Source of the DNA: Chara braunii
Taxonomy: Eukaryota; Streptophyta; Charophyceae; Charales; Characeae
Length of the DNA: 37,546 bases
Reading direction: 5' to 3'
NCBI GenBank assembly: GCA_003427395.1
Contig: BFEA01000043.1
Location: forward strand, 4,564,696-4,602,241
Part shown: positions 10,563 to 21,359 of the stretch, one piece after another
Layout: every line of letters begins with the position of its first letter
Numbering within the stretch: position 1 is the stretch's first letter
Translations under genes and position numbers: made by a program
The notes under the pieces: generated by a model
What the model was told of the DNA's origin: nothing
The model's input: only the letters and a program-made list of their open reading frames with translations
Database searches by the model: none

Positions 10563-11822
10563 AAGCTACAACACTGTACATAATTTGCACTAGTGCACTC
10601 TAAATGCCTACCGCAATGTAGTGTACAAACCAATTCAAAATAAATAAATAATTAATTGGTGGCTATTTCGGAATAGATACATTTGGGATCAACAGGTAAG
10701 TTCAGATTCCTACAAATGATACTATTCTACTTTGACTAGCCTGCAAACAGAAAGCACAATGAACAAAATCAATTTTAAATTGTGTTGTCTGTCAGATGTC
10801 AATGGCAGTACATCTAACTAATCAAAATAAAATAACATCATTTGTTGGGTCTGTTCGCAGCATGGGATCTTACTCAAACTTATCACCTAGAATCTACCCC
10901 TTCCCCAATTCCCTTTGATTGTCACTTAACGTCAGCATCCCTGAGCAATCCGGTTTGGCATGCGTGACTAAAGGTGTGCAAACGGCCCACCCCTGTGCCC
11001 CGAGTAGCTGCTGAGCTGGCCAGCCCTGCACTGTGTTTATCCTCGCGTGCAACGAGCCTTACACCAATTGGCTGATCCAGAGGCAATTTAACGACCGCCC
11101 CCAAGTGTCATCAGGAATTATTTTACGTCGCAGCAGGACGACGATCACAACCAATGGTTTCCCCAGCCGATGTTTATTTATAGACACCCGATACTGATCT
11201 CTCCCATAGGGTTGGCCTGCCCTTCAGTACCCCTCGGTGAGCACAGCAAACAGACAAGGACAAAGCAGCAAAGCATGCGTGCTCTACTCCCGGTGGGTTG
11301 GCATGGTGACCGTGACCCAGTGCTCCGTCAACGGCTCTTCAGAAAGCACCGCCCTCTCCTTCCAGATGCTCAACGTGAACAATGCCGACTCTCAAGGTTG
11401 AGTGCACACGACACCTCACATGAGAGGACTATCAAGAAGGAACTCACAACCTCACGGCAAGAAGTGATGAAGAGGGTAGATAAGGTTAAGAGCAACGTAC
11501 CTCGATATAGCTGCCCCCAACCACAGATATTTTCACCACATGACCTGACGGCGATTGCGATCACCAGTCACTGCATCGGCACAACCAGCATTATCTCGCC
11601 GTTCCACCTCAGCATCAATCCACCACGAGATAGTTCTCATCACGCTGCGAACACCCAATATACACACCGTAGCCTTCCTGGTGATCCCCTCACCTCCTGG
11701 ATCGCCACTCCCTGTCTCCGCCCTCCTCACTACACACCGCCTATGGCCTCACTCACCAAGCAGACCGCATGTATGTACCGCATAGGCAGAAGACAAGCGC
11801 CAGATGAGCGCAATGTACCACA
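10563..11822 (-). other. Long 5' leader of the retrotransposon
   Basis: About 1.26 kb separates the primer site from the gag ATG, longer than in most plant Ty3/gypsy elements. No gag-pol similarity is visible on minus. On plus, one frame stays open from 11170 to 12027 (285 codons), running antisense through the leader and into the 5' LTR. I do not recognise its product and do not annotate it as a gene. Confidence 0.6.
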
Positions 11823-11834
11823 GCTTCGATACCA
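11823..11834 (-). other. Primer-binding site, tRNA-Met type
   Basis: On minus it reads TGGTATCGAAGC, three bases after the end of the 5' LTR. The first seven bases, TGGTATC, match the classical Met primer site TGGTATCAGAGC; the last three agree too, with changes between. It would prime minus-strand DNA synthesis. Confidence 0.75.
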
Positions 11835-11837
11835 AAT

Positions 11838-12757
11838 TGCAAGGAAGATGAGCGATAGCGAACTTCAGAAATCAAACAGCATCATACACAATAGACCAGA
11901 CAGTCGTGACCTCGAACCAACAGCAGAATTGCATCACGAATCTCACCAAATAAGAACACACCAAGAGCTCATAATTGACAATGCTGAAATAGTCTCATCA
12001 TCATCATCAACGAAGAACCAATGTTGATATCCTATGTGGCGCTCGGCGCCCAGACTACAGATGGCAGATCCTATCTAGCCTACTCTACAATGCCGCCGGA
12101 TGACATCAACAGCTTCACTGAAGTACGAGCAGATCTCGGACAATGCCGTCGCTTCTTGCACCAGGTATGTCTCTCGTATCACCCACAACCTCGTTCCCCA
12201 ACTCACAGATGCCACTTGCACCCAAGGACCACCCTGTGCCCCATCCAGCTTACAGCAGCGCAGCTCGGCTATGGCTGCCTGCTCCTCCCAGCTCGCCCGT
12301 GAGCGCGTGAACCTGGCAGGCGATAGCACAGCAGCGCTTGCGCACAAAGCAGCCAGTGCCCGAATGTCCAAAATGGAGGCAGGCCCTTTGCTATATGGAA
12401 GTGGCCTGCCTGCTGCTGCGCTGGGCCTGTCCCAAGAAGCTTCCGGTAGGCCCCGGTAGGCTGAGGCCCAGACCAAACGAATTGGCCCAGGGCCGCCGAC
12501 AGTTACCTGTGCCCAACTTCCCACAACCTGAGTTGGGCCTATGCTGCGAATCTCTCCCAGGGCCTGACTCAGATGCATTTGATAAAGGGACCCAGGGCCT
12601 GGGCGCTTCCAACCAACTGGCGCTGTGCAACTGCCTGAATTTTCCCCAGTTGTGAAGTAGTCCAAAATAGGCCTCTGAGGGTCTGTCGGGCACTTAGGGC
12701 GCCCGACGCTGTTGCAAATAGGGCCCAGTGGGGCTTATCGAGGCCTTGTGCCTCGCA
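11838..12757 (-). repeat. 5' LTR of the Ty3/gypsy element
   Basis: Direct repeat of 4016-4934, starting TG and ending CA. Since transcription runs on minus, this right copy carries the promoter. Indels relative to the left LTR are near 12367-12374, 12475 and 12690. Confidence 0.92.
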
Positions 12758-14025
12758 CTTTTATGAAGAAAAGAAAAAGGGCGTCGTCGAACTCCGAGGG
12801 TAGGACCTATCTCTAGGTGGAATTGCAGTCCTCCTTTCACCGTATTTGCAATCAGACATCCAGGAAAGTCCTTGTATGCTCTGATTCGTTTTCCACATTT
12901 TCTGCGTTTTGTTGTTTGTTTGTTTGTTTGTTTGTTTGTTTTTTTTTTTTTTTTGGGGGGGGGGTTAGCTCGTCGACCCGCCAAGTGTGAAGGCGATCAA
13001 AAATAATTTCGAGTGCCTCTGCCTAGCATCTAGGTGAAGATGCACGCGCCATCTCCATGCTCTGATGCATTATTTTTGTTATCAGTCTGACAGTGATCTG
13101 ACAAGCTGCTGTTATCAGTCTGACAGTGATCTGACAAGCTGCTGTTATCAGTCTGACAGTGAAGAGCAGGCTGCTGAAGCTCTCTCCTAAAGAAAAAGGA
13201 GAAAAAAACTCTCTCCTGTTTCTGGAAGATCTTGTCGTTTTGTTGGGTTTTTTTTTTTTTTTTTAATAAATTATCTGGTTTTTCCTGGGGCGAGGTCCCA
13301 CTAGCAACGGGATAGGATAGAAACGAGTTTGTGGGGCACTTGAGTGACCCAAATCCTGCCGTGCAGTACTCGTGATCCCAGGGTCAGTGTTTTACATGTA
13401 TTACCCGAAAAAGAAAGGAGATCTTGGTTCCCCTCCTCCTCTCCTTAGCACTGGGCGTGTCCGTGCAAAGACAGCTTCCCGCCAGAATCTTTTCAATCGG
13501 TTGGGGGTGTGGCCAACCCCAAACGAGGTTGGGGTCGGCCTTAGCCCACTGCATTTTACTTGCTGTTGTGCAATCATCTCATTGGGTGGCGCCTCCTTCA
13601 ATCACGGAGTATATGGAGGGTGTCAGGATCACTGCTGACAGAAGTCCACTTTATTCCAGAAAATGTGGCCCTTACTTTGTTCACTGTTTTTGCAACCACC
13701 ACCATCAGGTCATTTGTGATCTGATGGCTGGGAAGCACTCTGCCGTGATTTCCGGTGGGAGGTCTCTGTTTCTTTTTTTTTTTTTGGCCTTTTTCCTGTT
13801 TTCTCAGCCCAGAAATTCGTAATGAACTTGTCTGGCCGCTGCCACTCAGTGTCACACTGGATCGGCCACACTCCTATCCGACTGCTAACGGGGCCTCTCC
13901 CCTGGGGCACAGTTCGGTCCTCAGACACAGCACTCACCAACAGAAGAATGCAGCTTACTTTGAAAAAAAAAAGAGAAAAATGTGGAGTGTATCTTTGGAA
14001 AGGAAGTGGACTGATTCATGGGTTA
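12758..14025. other. Low-complexity spacer between elements
   Basis: It contains a (GTTT)n tract followed by poly-T and poly-G (about 12907-12964), the 33-bp tandem repeat annotated separately, poly-T runs at about 13248-13264 and 13772-13785, and a small GC-rich hairpin with arms GGCCAACCCC (13511-13520) and GGGGTCGGCC (13531-13540). Open frames here are short and unlike any protein I know. Confidence 0.6.
13078..13162 (+). repeat. 33-bp tandem repeat, 2.6 copies
   Basis: Units start at 13078, 13111 and 13144 with GTTATCAGTCTGACAGTGA; the first two full units are identical. Each unit has a self-complementary core around CAGTCTGACAG...CTGACA. No spacers are present, so this is a minisatellite, not a CRISPR array. 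Confidence 0.85.
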
Positions 14026-14220
14026 GAGCCTCGTTCCACCCCACTTGAGTTCAAGTGCGACGCGAAAAATCATCGTTCCACCCCGCCCTAGAGAAATGCT
14101 TTTTTGTTTTCACATTTTGCATCTCAAGTGCCCGCTCTTGAAACTCAAGTGCAGCCCAGGCAAAATCGCACTTGAGTTCAAGTCACCTCCCGGAGGTGCC
14201 TTGAGTTCAAGAGCTACCCT
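14026..14220 (+). mobile_element. PIF/Harbinger left end with subterminal repeats
   Basis: After TTA at 14023-14025 the sequence begins GAGCCTCGTTCCACC. The same end in reverse orientation is at 34381, also beside TTA. TTA is a standard PIF/Harbinger target duplication. Within the next 190 bp the palindrome-like motif CTTGAGTTCAAG or a close variant occurs at about 14044, 14138, 14170 and 14201, which would suit binding by the element's own proteins. I could not find a second matching end between 14 kb and 34 kb. Confidence 0.65.
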
Positions 14221-14650
14221 TGGGTTTCAGCCGCGGGTGCAGGTAAGTTTTTTTTTCTTTTTCTTTTACGCCCCGCGTTCCTGGTTCACGGCATGTCCTT
14301 TTTGCGGTCCAGCGAGCAACGACTACCGGTGGCGGTACCGTGTGCCAGCAGTGGAACTCTTGAGTTTGGTGGCTGCGGCTTCCTGCGGGCCGTTGGGGTA
14401 CACACGCGCGGTGACCGTTATAGCGTGCGGTGCACCGTCATCGAGGTGGGAAGATTCGAATCGGTTGCGCGCCGCATCTGCTCGTAGCCGTTTGGACGCT
14501 GTGTTCTGGGCGAGGGATGTTTTGTCACAGCAGGTCCACATGGCAGTACAAGAAAAGCACGGTTGCTGCAGGTTGCTGCGCCAGCGTTCGCACGTGCTTC
14601 TGCAAACCTCCGTTGTTGTTTCCTGTCGTGTGCGCTGTGCTCCGACGTGC

Positions 14651-16350
14651 ATGGCGGACCATGCGATGAAGTTGTCGCTGCTTTGTGTCCTCGTCCTCCT
14701 ATTGCTGCTCCTGCTCATACTGTACCTGTGGTCTTCGAGGCGTGCAAGGGTTGTGCCGCGCAAGCGGAAGCCGACGAGATCGAGCAAGCATCCGGTGTGT
14801 AAAGGAGGGATGGGTGGCGGCGGCGACGGGGCGGACATGTTCATGTACGGGGTTATGGGGGGTGGCAGCGAGGGGTGTTTTCCATCGGATACACCACGTT
14901 ACGATCCAGCACTTTATGCACACCTGCCGCCGGATCTTCAGCCCCTTCCCGACGATGAGAATTGGCAGCCGCCTCCATCAACATTCGACCTCACGCACGG
15001 CTCCACGCAGTCCATATCGGACAGTGGAGTGTGGGTGAGAGATCAGCGGCCGAGGCAGGGGCCAATGACGTCACTTCTGTTGGACGAGTTGCACCAGGGA
15101 ATGTGCCCACCCCTTGATCTGCAGTTGTCTTCGGGGGGTCGCCCTGCCGCGTCACGAACGCTTATCATCAATCCCGCCAGCCATTCGGAGGGCGACGCGT
15201 CAGTCGGACAGTCGGCTCGGCGGCCGGGTGTTGCGAGCTTGCAGCCAGCAGCCGCACCTGCGAACACCAACATTCATGCAGGTCCGACGGTGACGCGACC
15301 GATGGCGAGGGTTTGGGCATCATCGGAGGGTAGGCAAGCCAATGTCGTGGACGACATCATCGCCAAGGTGTCGACAATGTGTGCCACGAGTGACGGAGAT
15401 GGCAGTGGCGGTGGGGGTGCGGATTGTGAAATCGTGGAAGATGCAGCAGCAGACGACGTGGAGGAGGAAGACGACGAGGTCGACGCTGAGGAGCCATGGC
15501 CTACAACAAAGAGTCAGAAGAAAACGTCGGCGAGGAAACCAGCTCCGAAGGGGCGGGGGAAGGGGAAGGCCAAGGAAGGGGGTAGTGAGAGCGGCGGGGG
15601 AAGGATAATATGGAGTCTGGATGACTCCATCACCCTCGTCCGCTGCAAGAGGGAGCAGGACGAAACTCTTGCTGCGGCGGGCCATAACTTTGCGAGGATG
15701 AAGACGAAGCAGTGGAAATGGACTGACATCGCGAAGAGGATGGAGGTGTTGGGTGTGACCCGTGAGTGGGATGTGTGCATGAAGAGACGGGAGAATATGT
15801 TCTCGTGGTACAAGAAGGTGCAATGGAGGGAGAAGGAGTCCGGGTTCCAGTCGTTCTTCATGCTAACAACGAAAGAACGAGTCGATAAAGGGTACTCCAG
15901 ATGGATCGCCGACTTTACGAGGCAATCCATGCCGGTCAGCACGGTAATCAAACCATCCACCCGTCGAATGTGGTGGACACAGGGGCTTCTGAGCAGCGAG
16001 GTGCAAACAACGGCCGCACGGGCAAAACTTCGGCAAGTGAGAATTGTGATGGGGAGGCCGGGGAAGGCTGCGCGAGCAGGTCGTCAAGCGGGATGAAGTT
16101 CACGAAAAGGAAAAATGCAAGGCAACAGGCTTTTGAGGTGGTGACGGGCGTCATGACCACTCACTCAACAGTCGTGGCCGATTCAGTGGACGGGGCCAGC
16201 AAACGGCAGTGCGACGTCCTTCAGCGACAATGTGATATCATGGAGAGGGAGGTGAAAGTGCACGAGACACAGTGCGGCGTGATGGATGTGGGGCAGCGGA
16301 TGTTGTGTGATGCATTGTTGAAGATCACGGAGGCGTTGTCCCGACCATAG
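14651..16350 (+). pseudogene. Harbinger Myb/trihelix-like accessory protein, frameshifted
   Basis: In PIF/Harbinger elements this partner binds DNA and helps the transposase reach the nucleus and the ends. From the ATG at 14651: Leu-rich hydrophobic stretch at residues 8-27, basic cluster at 30-46, low-complexity middle, acidic run VEEEDDEVDAEE (about 15458-15493), Lys-rich segment suited to nuclear import, then a Myb/trihelix-like domain from about residue 318 (IIWSLDDSITLVRCKREQDE, later WKWTDIAKRM and YKKVQWREKESGF). The frame should change between 15886 and about 15903: the original frame loses similarity, and the next frame, open from 15889, continues with VVDTG, KRKNARQQAF and a coiled C-terminus to the stop at 16348-16350. 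The context after CGTGC is a fair Kozak match. The frame is open upstream to 14045, but without an ATG that fits better. Confidence 0.7.
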
Positions 16351-16963
16351 GAGGGGCAGCGCTGCAAAGTTGGCGTAATCGGGGGCGGACATGTTAGGCC
16401 GTTGGAGGTGGGAGTGGGGCGTGGGGGGGAATGGGGGGGGGAAAGGGGGTTTGTTGTGAGGAGTCGGGGTAATCACCTTTCGCCCACCCCCGTGGTTTTT
16501 GTTTCGTCCGTTCGTGGCTGGCCATGCGTCGCAGAGGTTGTTCGACAATACCGTCTTGCATTCTCAATGACTGCGTTGGGGGTCGTATGTAGTAGGAATG
16601 GTGGAGATCTTCCATGTTGTAAATTATTTCCATGTTTTTTTTTGTTTTTTTCTCGCCATGGAATGCATTTTTTTGTTTCTGTATTCCAATGGGCACCTCT
16701 GTATGGAGTCGTTGAATCACGACTGGTCGATGACGAACAATGACGAAATTGCGACGGTCTCCTGCTATCCAGTTTGCACCTCAGGCCCGTGCCACCTTCC
16801 GCTGGCCTATATAACAGTGGCATGATACATGTCGGTTATCATTGTGGTGCGCGGTGGTGTTTGTCCACGTGTCGAGGGGGGGGGGGAGTGCGGTGTCTGC
16901 AAACGGGTCGACAAGGAACATTCCACATCGCCCTTCGATCGACAACCATCTCAGGCGGCGGCG
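16351..16963. other. Spacer downstream of the Myb-type gene
   Basis: G-rich runs (16403-16450) and T-rich runs (16636-16655) occur. No gene is recognised. It could be the 3' untranslated part of the Myb-type gene. Confidence 0.45.
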
Positions 16964-17404
16964 ATGGACATCGTCATCTGTTGTCGCGGCGTGGTGCTTA
17001 AACGCACTGTCGTCTCCTACGAGTATCGGCACAGGAGAGGCAACGTGCACGGAAGGGCAATGGAATTCGATCATCATGTCAACCGTAAGGACTTCCGGTA
17101 TTACGAAGCGGACNTCAATGGAGCGACATGTCTTGTGGTGGTTGTAGGGTTTGGATTCGGTNGACGGGCNCTTCGTGAAGTCATCATGCACATCACGAGG
17201 GTCGGGACGGCTGTGNCGACCAGGTTCGTTGGCGGAGTGGACGTGTTGGCGGAGATGGTGCGCATGATAATCACGCATTTCGCCATGGAGTTTCGTGACC
17301 GCATGCACCACCCGGCCACATACACGGTGGTCCTTCATGCGCCTTTCGANCAAAGGGAAGACCTGCATGGGGATATCGACATTTTGAGGGAGGGTATGTT
17401 CTGA
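16964..17404 (+). CDS. Unrecognised ORF, possible third Harbinger protein
   Basis: The ATG at 16964 gives about 146 residues starting MDIVICCRGVVLKRTVV and ending DIDILREGMF. It contains a hydrophobic strand-like segment (CLVVVVGFGFG) and the charged block EFRDRMHHP. Five unresolved N bases (17114, 17162, 17170, 17216, 17350) fall inside, so some residues are uncertain. Codon use is GC-rich like the neighbouring Myb-type gene, and the ORF is on the same strand 0.6 kb downstream, which suggests the same element. The frame is open back to 16829. I do not recognise the family. A degenerate copy of its C-terminal coding part lies at about 17585-17625. Confidence 0.4.
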   Translation: MDIVICCRGVVLKRTVVSYEYRHRRGNVHGRAMEFDHHVNRKDFRYYEADXNGATCLVVVVGFGFGXRXLREVIMHITRVGTAVXTRFVGGVDVLAEMVRMIITHFAMEFRDRMHHPATYTVVLHAPFXQREDLHGDIDILREGMF

Positions 17405-17522
17405 CACACGTCGTCGTTTGCTCTCTTTCTGTTGGGGCGGACTACCGGTACTTGTCATTCGTGAAGTTGGAGAGGGACGCGTGAGCATGTGTAGATTCAA
17501 ATCTGTCGCATGAGCATGTGTA

Positions 17523-17532
17523 AGAGAGAGAG

Positions 17533-17590
<58 letters not shown>
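17523..17590. repeat. (GA)n microsatellite
   Basis: Nearly uninterrupted GA dinucleotides over ~68 bp. The tract sits directly before a second, degenerate copy of the segment at 17287-17330 (GAGTTTCGTGACCGCATG in both). Confidence 0.95.
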
Positions 17591-17595
<5 letters not shown>

Positions 17596-20500
17596 TGACC
17601 GCATGTGCCGCCCTAGCTGTGTATACATGCGATTTTTCAAAACGTGTTGATGAAGTCTGCGTCGGACGCGTTGTCGCACTTTTTCTAGTCGGGTCTCTTT
17701 AGGCGACCAGAAAGCCAACAACTTGTCACGCAGGATTTGAATGTCGTTTGCAATAAATAAAATAAATTAAATAAAGCAAATCGCTTCCTGTTGTGTGCGT
17801 CCGGCTTCGAGCGAGACCCTTCAATTGCGGTCTTCGCCGGTCCCCGGTCTTACGAATCTTTTATTTTGATTCGGAACAGCAAGAATCATGCAGATAAAGA
17901 TCATAAAATTCTGGTATGTCATGCATGCATCAATTTTACCAATTTACTAATTTTGAGAACTGTGACAGAATCATCAGAGAAATGCAATCATCAGCAAGAA
18001 CAATGCAAGAAGCAAGACTGACTGACCCGAGCAATGGCAAAGTTAGATGAGGGAAGAATGAGAACTCATAATAATTACGCAAAGTACAGATGAACAGACA
18101 TGGTTAGCACTCCTCAAGAGTCCTCACTTATCCCTCTAGGTTCTCACACTCAATCTCTCATTTGGCTGCTCGTTTCTTGTAACTGACATTTCGTTAAAAC
18201 TGACATTTTTTCCTAAATTCACGAAAGTGAACTTAGTCAAACTTCCGTTGCTCATCGGGTGAGAAAGTGGTTATCTCACTTTGTCCATCTGATGTACCTC
18301 AACGTAAAGTACCGTTAGCATACATCCGATGGTCAGATCATCGAGAGTCGCCATGACACCCGATGATCTGATCATCTGACGTCATGGGGACAAAAAAACA
18401 CTAAAAAATTTCAATTTTTGATACGCTCAATTTTGTGAATTTAGAAAAAAATGTCAGTTTTAACTAAATATCAGTTTTGTGCTTTGAACCATGCGAAGTA
18501 ATATTACTGTGCAATTGAATGCATCTGAGATAAGGTTAATATTACTGTGCATGGTGGGTTAAAAATGTCAGTTTTTGATGCGCTCCATCCTTTGCGAAGG
18601 GTCATCGATCACTAGCTACCTCCTTTTGAGTGTTGGGTGGGTGTTTAACCACGACTCTCACATGCATTCAATACGACACGCTATTAGAGGCTATCATCAC
18701 CCATATAAGGTGCATAGTGTGGTTGATTACGACCGTTTTCCTACCTATTGCACAGTCTCTAGCTGATGGTAGCTCTTGTTAGCACGTGAGTACATTTCCA
18801 TGTGATCATGCCCCTTTGTTACACGGCATACTTCTGATGATGACTTGAGCAAAAGGCGTGGCATTCTGAATGTCACGGTGGGTACCCTCGTTGGCAATAC
18901 GAAGCACAAGTCCTTTCGGCAATAGACCGATAAATAGATAGGTGAACTATTATTGGTTTATGATCTTTTTTACCGTTTTGAGTACTATATCAGGCACCGT
19001 CGGTTGTAGTCTCAGTTTGCTCAAGGCATGTCCTGTTAAAAGAAGGTAAATCCGTTGCATTGGCGATCTCTGTCGTTACCCATAATTCTGCATGAGCGTC
19101 TATATGATCGCATAGTTGCACTATCACTCGTGTGTCCACTCTTGCTCGAGCACTAGTATACCAGGGTGATCAATCATTTGCACAGTCATTGCATCCAAGA
19201 GTTCACACTGTCACGTTACTCGAATGGTCGCACGAATACTCGTCACTGATGAGGCTATGAAACTTTTGAACGAGTAATTGAACTACCACAACACTTATGA
19301 CTCTTGCCTCCCTTATTGAACTTGTGTTAGCGGTGTAGAAATATGGGTCTGATTTATTTCTGCAACAATCGTGGGTGAACACTTTTCACTCATTGGCTAA
19401 ATGGCTTCTGTGCTATTTTCAGACATATCAGAGTGCAGATCTCGCGTCTCAGTGGAGCAATGCTCCAATAACCCGAGTAAAAGAATCTGGCACGTCTGGT
19501 TTCCGGCTAAAGCATGCCTGCATAGTATTCGAGGTTACCTTAACGGAGGTGATGACACAAGCCTCGGGGTAACAATTAATGGGAGATCATAGCAATAGTT
19601 ACAGATGTTCGTTGACAATACCTCGGAGAAAGCCGACAACGCATGCTCTTAAGATGAGTGGCACAACCATAACCATTCTCTTTAAACTTCATAAACTGAA
19701 ATAAGTCGTGTCCTGGTTGGGCGTTAAAGAACAGAAGACGAAATCAACGAAACCCCAAGGATTCTAGGCTCATATTATGATCAGACTTTCACCCACCATG
19801 TGGGTCCATTAGTACACAATCGACCTCAAAGGTAAGTGTTGACTCTGAGTGGTCATTCGACTACCAGCAAGTGTCTGTACTCAGTTACGGCTTGTAGGTT
19901 ATAAGCCAAAGAGGTTAATTAAGCGTTGAGTCAAGACAGCACCCCCCCCCCCCCTTTTTCACTCACAACCACAAGTTCAATGATAATGGCAGACCGGTTC
20001 GAATTGACGAGAGCATTTTATAAACAAAAGTTATTTAGGGTGGGCCGAGCGCTGAGTCTGAAGCCCCTCTAATAACTTCTTCAGGCAAGGTTTGCTATAC
20101 AATCGACTCTAATCAGTCTCGAGCCTAGTCCCCATCTATCAAGAATTTTCTTACCCGTTTATCACCTGTACACGGGGTTTTATACATAAACCCTTACTAA
20201 CAAATTGGGGCTCATCGAGCATGCGTGGTTAACCAAGCGTTTATAATTCCTCTCTTTTCCAATCTTTTCAGCGGCAACTAACTTTTCATTGAGCGTGAAA
20301 ACACATGACTCATCACTCCCTCGCGAGCCATAGTTCGTCACCCTCATAATCCCTCTCTTATTCCCCGATTCAATGCTCCCAAACCGGGGCTCGTCTCAAA
20401 TAAGAGTAACTTAATGACTGACTAGTCGACAAAAGAAGGAGGGGTGAGACTCAACAGTTAAGTTCAGAACTGAGGGAAACTTAGCAGTCAGGTTGGTTTG

Positions 20501-21348
20501 ATTGGCTGAGAATCCTTCTTCGTTAAGATTGAGAACTGATGACTTGAACAGAAAAAATTATGAGTCCCCCGAGCGAACGAGAATGAGCAGAGCTGATGAT
20601 TACCATGTGTCGCCCTCATCTACCTCTCTTATCAAGTTGAATCTCGAGCACCTGTGTATCCCCTCTTCACTAGTATGTGATCATCATCCGTCAGGTTCTC
20701 AGTAGTCGTGGCCATGTCAGATGGCGTGCTCAACGGAGCTAGCTTTTGTCTAGAGAGCAAGTACTAGCCACACGAGGTCGACAGAGAGCCCCCGAGCAGG
20801 TAAGTAGGTCACTCACGCCTCCGCCACCATCTAGAGAGGGTTGATCTTCGTTATTACATAACATCTCCAGAAATGAAGATGACGGTGATCATGTCGACCC
20901 TAGGCAGAGACACTTTCCTACGCTAGACTGTTCTCGTGCACTTCTCGCCCTCTGTGTTACAATCCATAAACCAGCTGCGCCACTCGAGATCACATGCAGT
21001 ACCGAGTCTCATGAGGGAGAGTGATATCAGCGAGTGCGTACCACGATAACCCGAGTTAAGTACCTACGACAATCTCACACACTTCTTGCTCTTTGTCATG
21101 ACCTTACGTCTCTTCTGTATCCAGCCCCTATATTATCTTCGTGGTGAATACCCACTCCGAGCAACTCAACGACTCCGACCTCCAAGTGGCGATTAGATGA
21201 TGATGACGTCAGCTAAAAAGTTTCATTGCAGCGTTCCTTTGCAATCCGTATCCTGCTCTGCTCTTCCCTAGCTTGCTTAGTGCGCTTTCAAGTATGTCCA
21301 GACTGGTGACGCACATATTGATTGCTCGGGAGTAACTGCCTCGCGATC
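17591..21348. other. Long stretch with no recognisable gene
   Basis: Base composition drops from the GC-rich element genes to ordinary mixed sequence at about 17.7 kb. Contents seen are the MITE at 18179-18479, a poly-C run at about 19941-19954, and scattered short frames below 80 codons without family features. Sequences resembling splice donors (GGTAAGT) occur, for example near 19830 and 20799, but no exon pair can be defended. Confidence 0.5.
18179..18479. mobile_element. 301-bp MITE with ~51-bp inverted arms
   Basis: The arms at 18179-18229 and 18428-18479 match at about 43 of 51 positions and share TTAAAACTGACATTTTTT. A second nested pair lies inside: GATGGTCAGATCATC (18328-18342) faces GATGATCTGATCATC (18362-18376), 14 of 15 complementary. 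No coding capacity. A stray piece of the arm motif (ATGTCAGTTTTTGATGCGCTC) recurs in part near 18565. Confidence 0.75.
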
Positions 21349-21359
21349 TCAGAGTCTGC

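Larger units (their letters stand above)
4016..12757 (-). mobile_element. Ty3/gypsy LTR retrotransposon, complete but dead
   Basis: Two direct repeats of 919 and 920 bp, each starting TG and ending CA, bound gag and pol on minus. Domain order on minus is gag with zinc knuckle, protease, RT, RNase H, integrase and a chromovirus-like tail, which places it in Ty3/gypsy. Next to the right LTR is a Met-type primer-binding site; next to the left LTR is a purine tract. Flanks are CTTT on both sides (4012-4015 and 12758-12761), or CTTTT if the border is moved by one base. By eye the LTRs differ at roughly 40 of ~900 aligned bases, mostly transitions, plus three short indels. With fourteen or more lesions in the coding region, this is a non-functional insertion. 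Confidence 0.93.

Noticed and set aside
13078-13162. CRISPR or regulatory array of 33-bp units
   Set aside because: Units are directly adjacent without spacers; a plain minisatellite explains it.
16781-17500. 239-codon minus frame opposite the 16964-17404 ORF
   Set aside because: It is a shadow frame; the plus frame has the more protein-like composition and shares strand and phase with the Myb-type gene, though neither is proven.
17497-17721. Minus frame with a long Ser-Leu repeat
   Set aside because: It is produced by the (GA)n microsatellite; the same holds for frames at 23986-24318 and 29474-29745.
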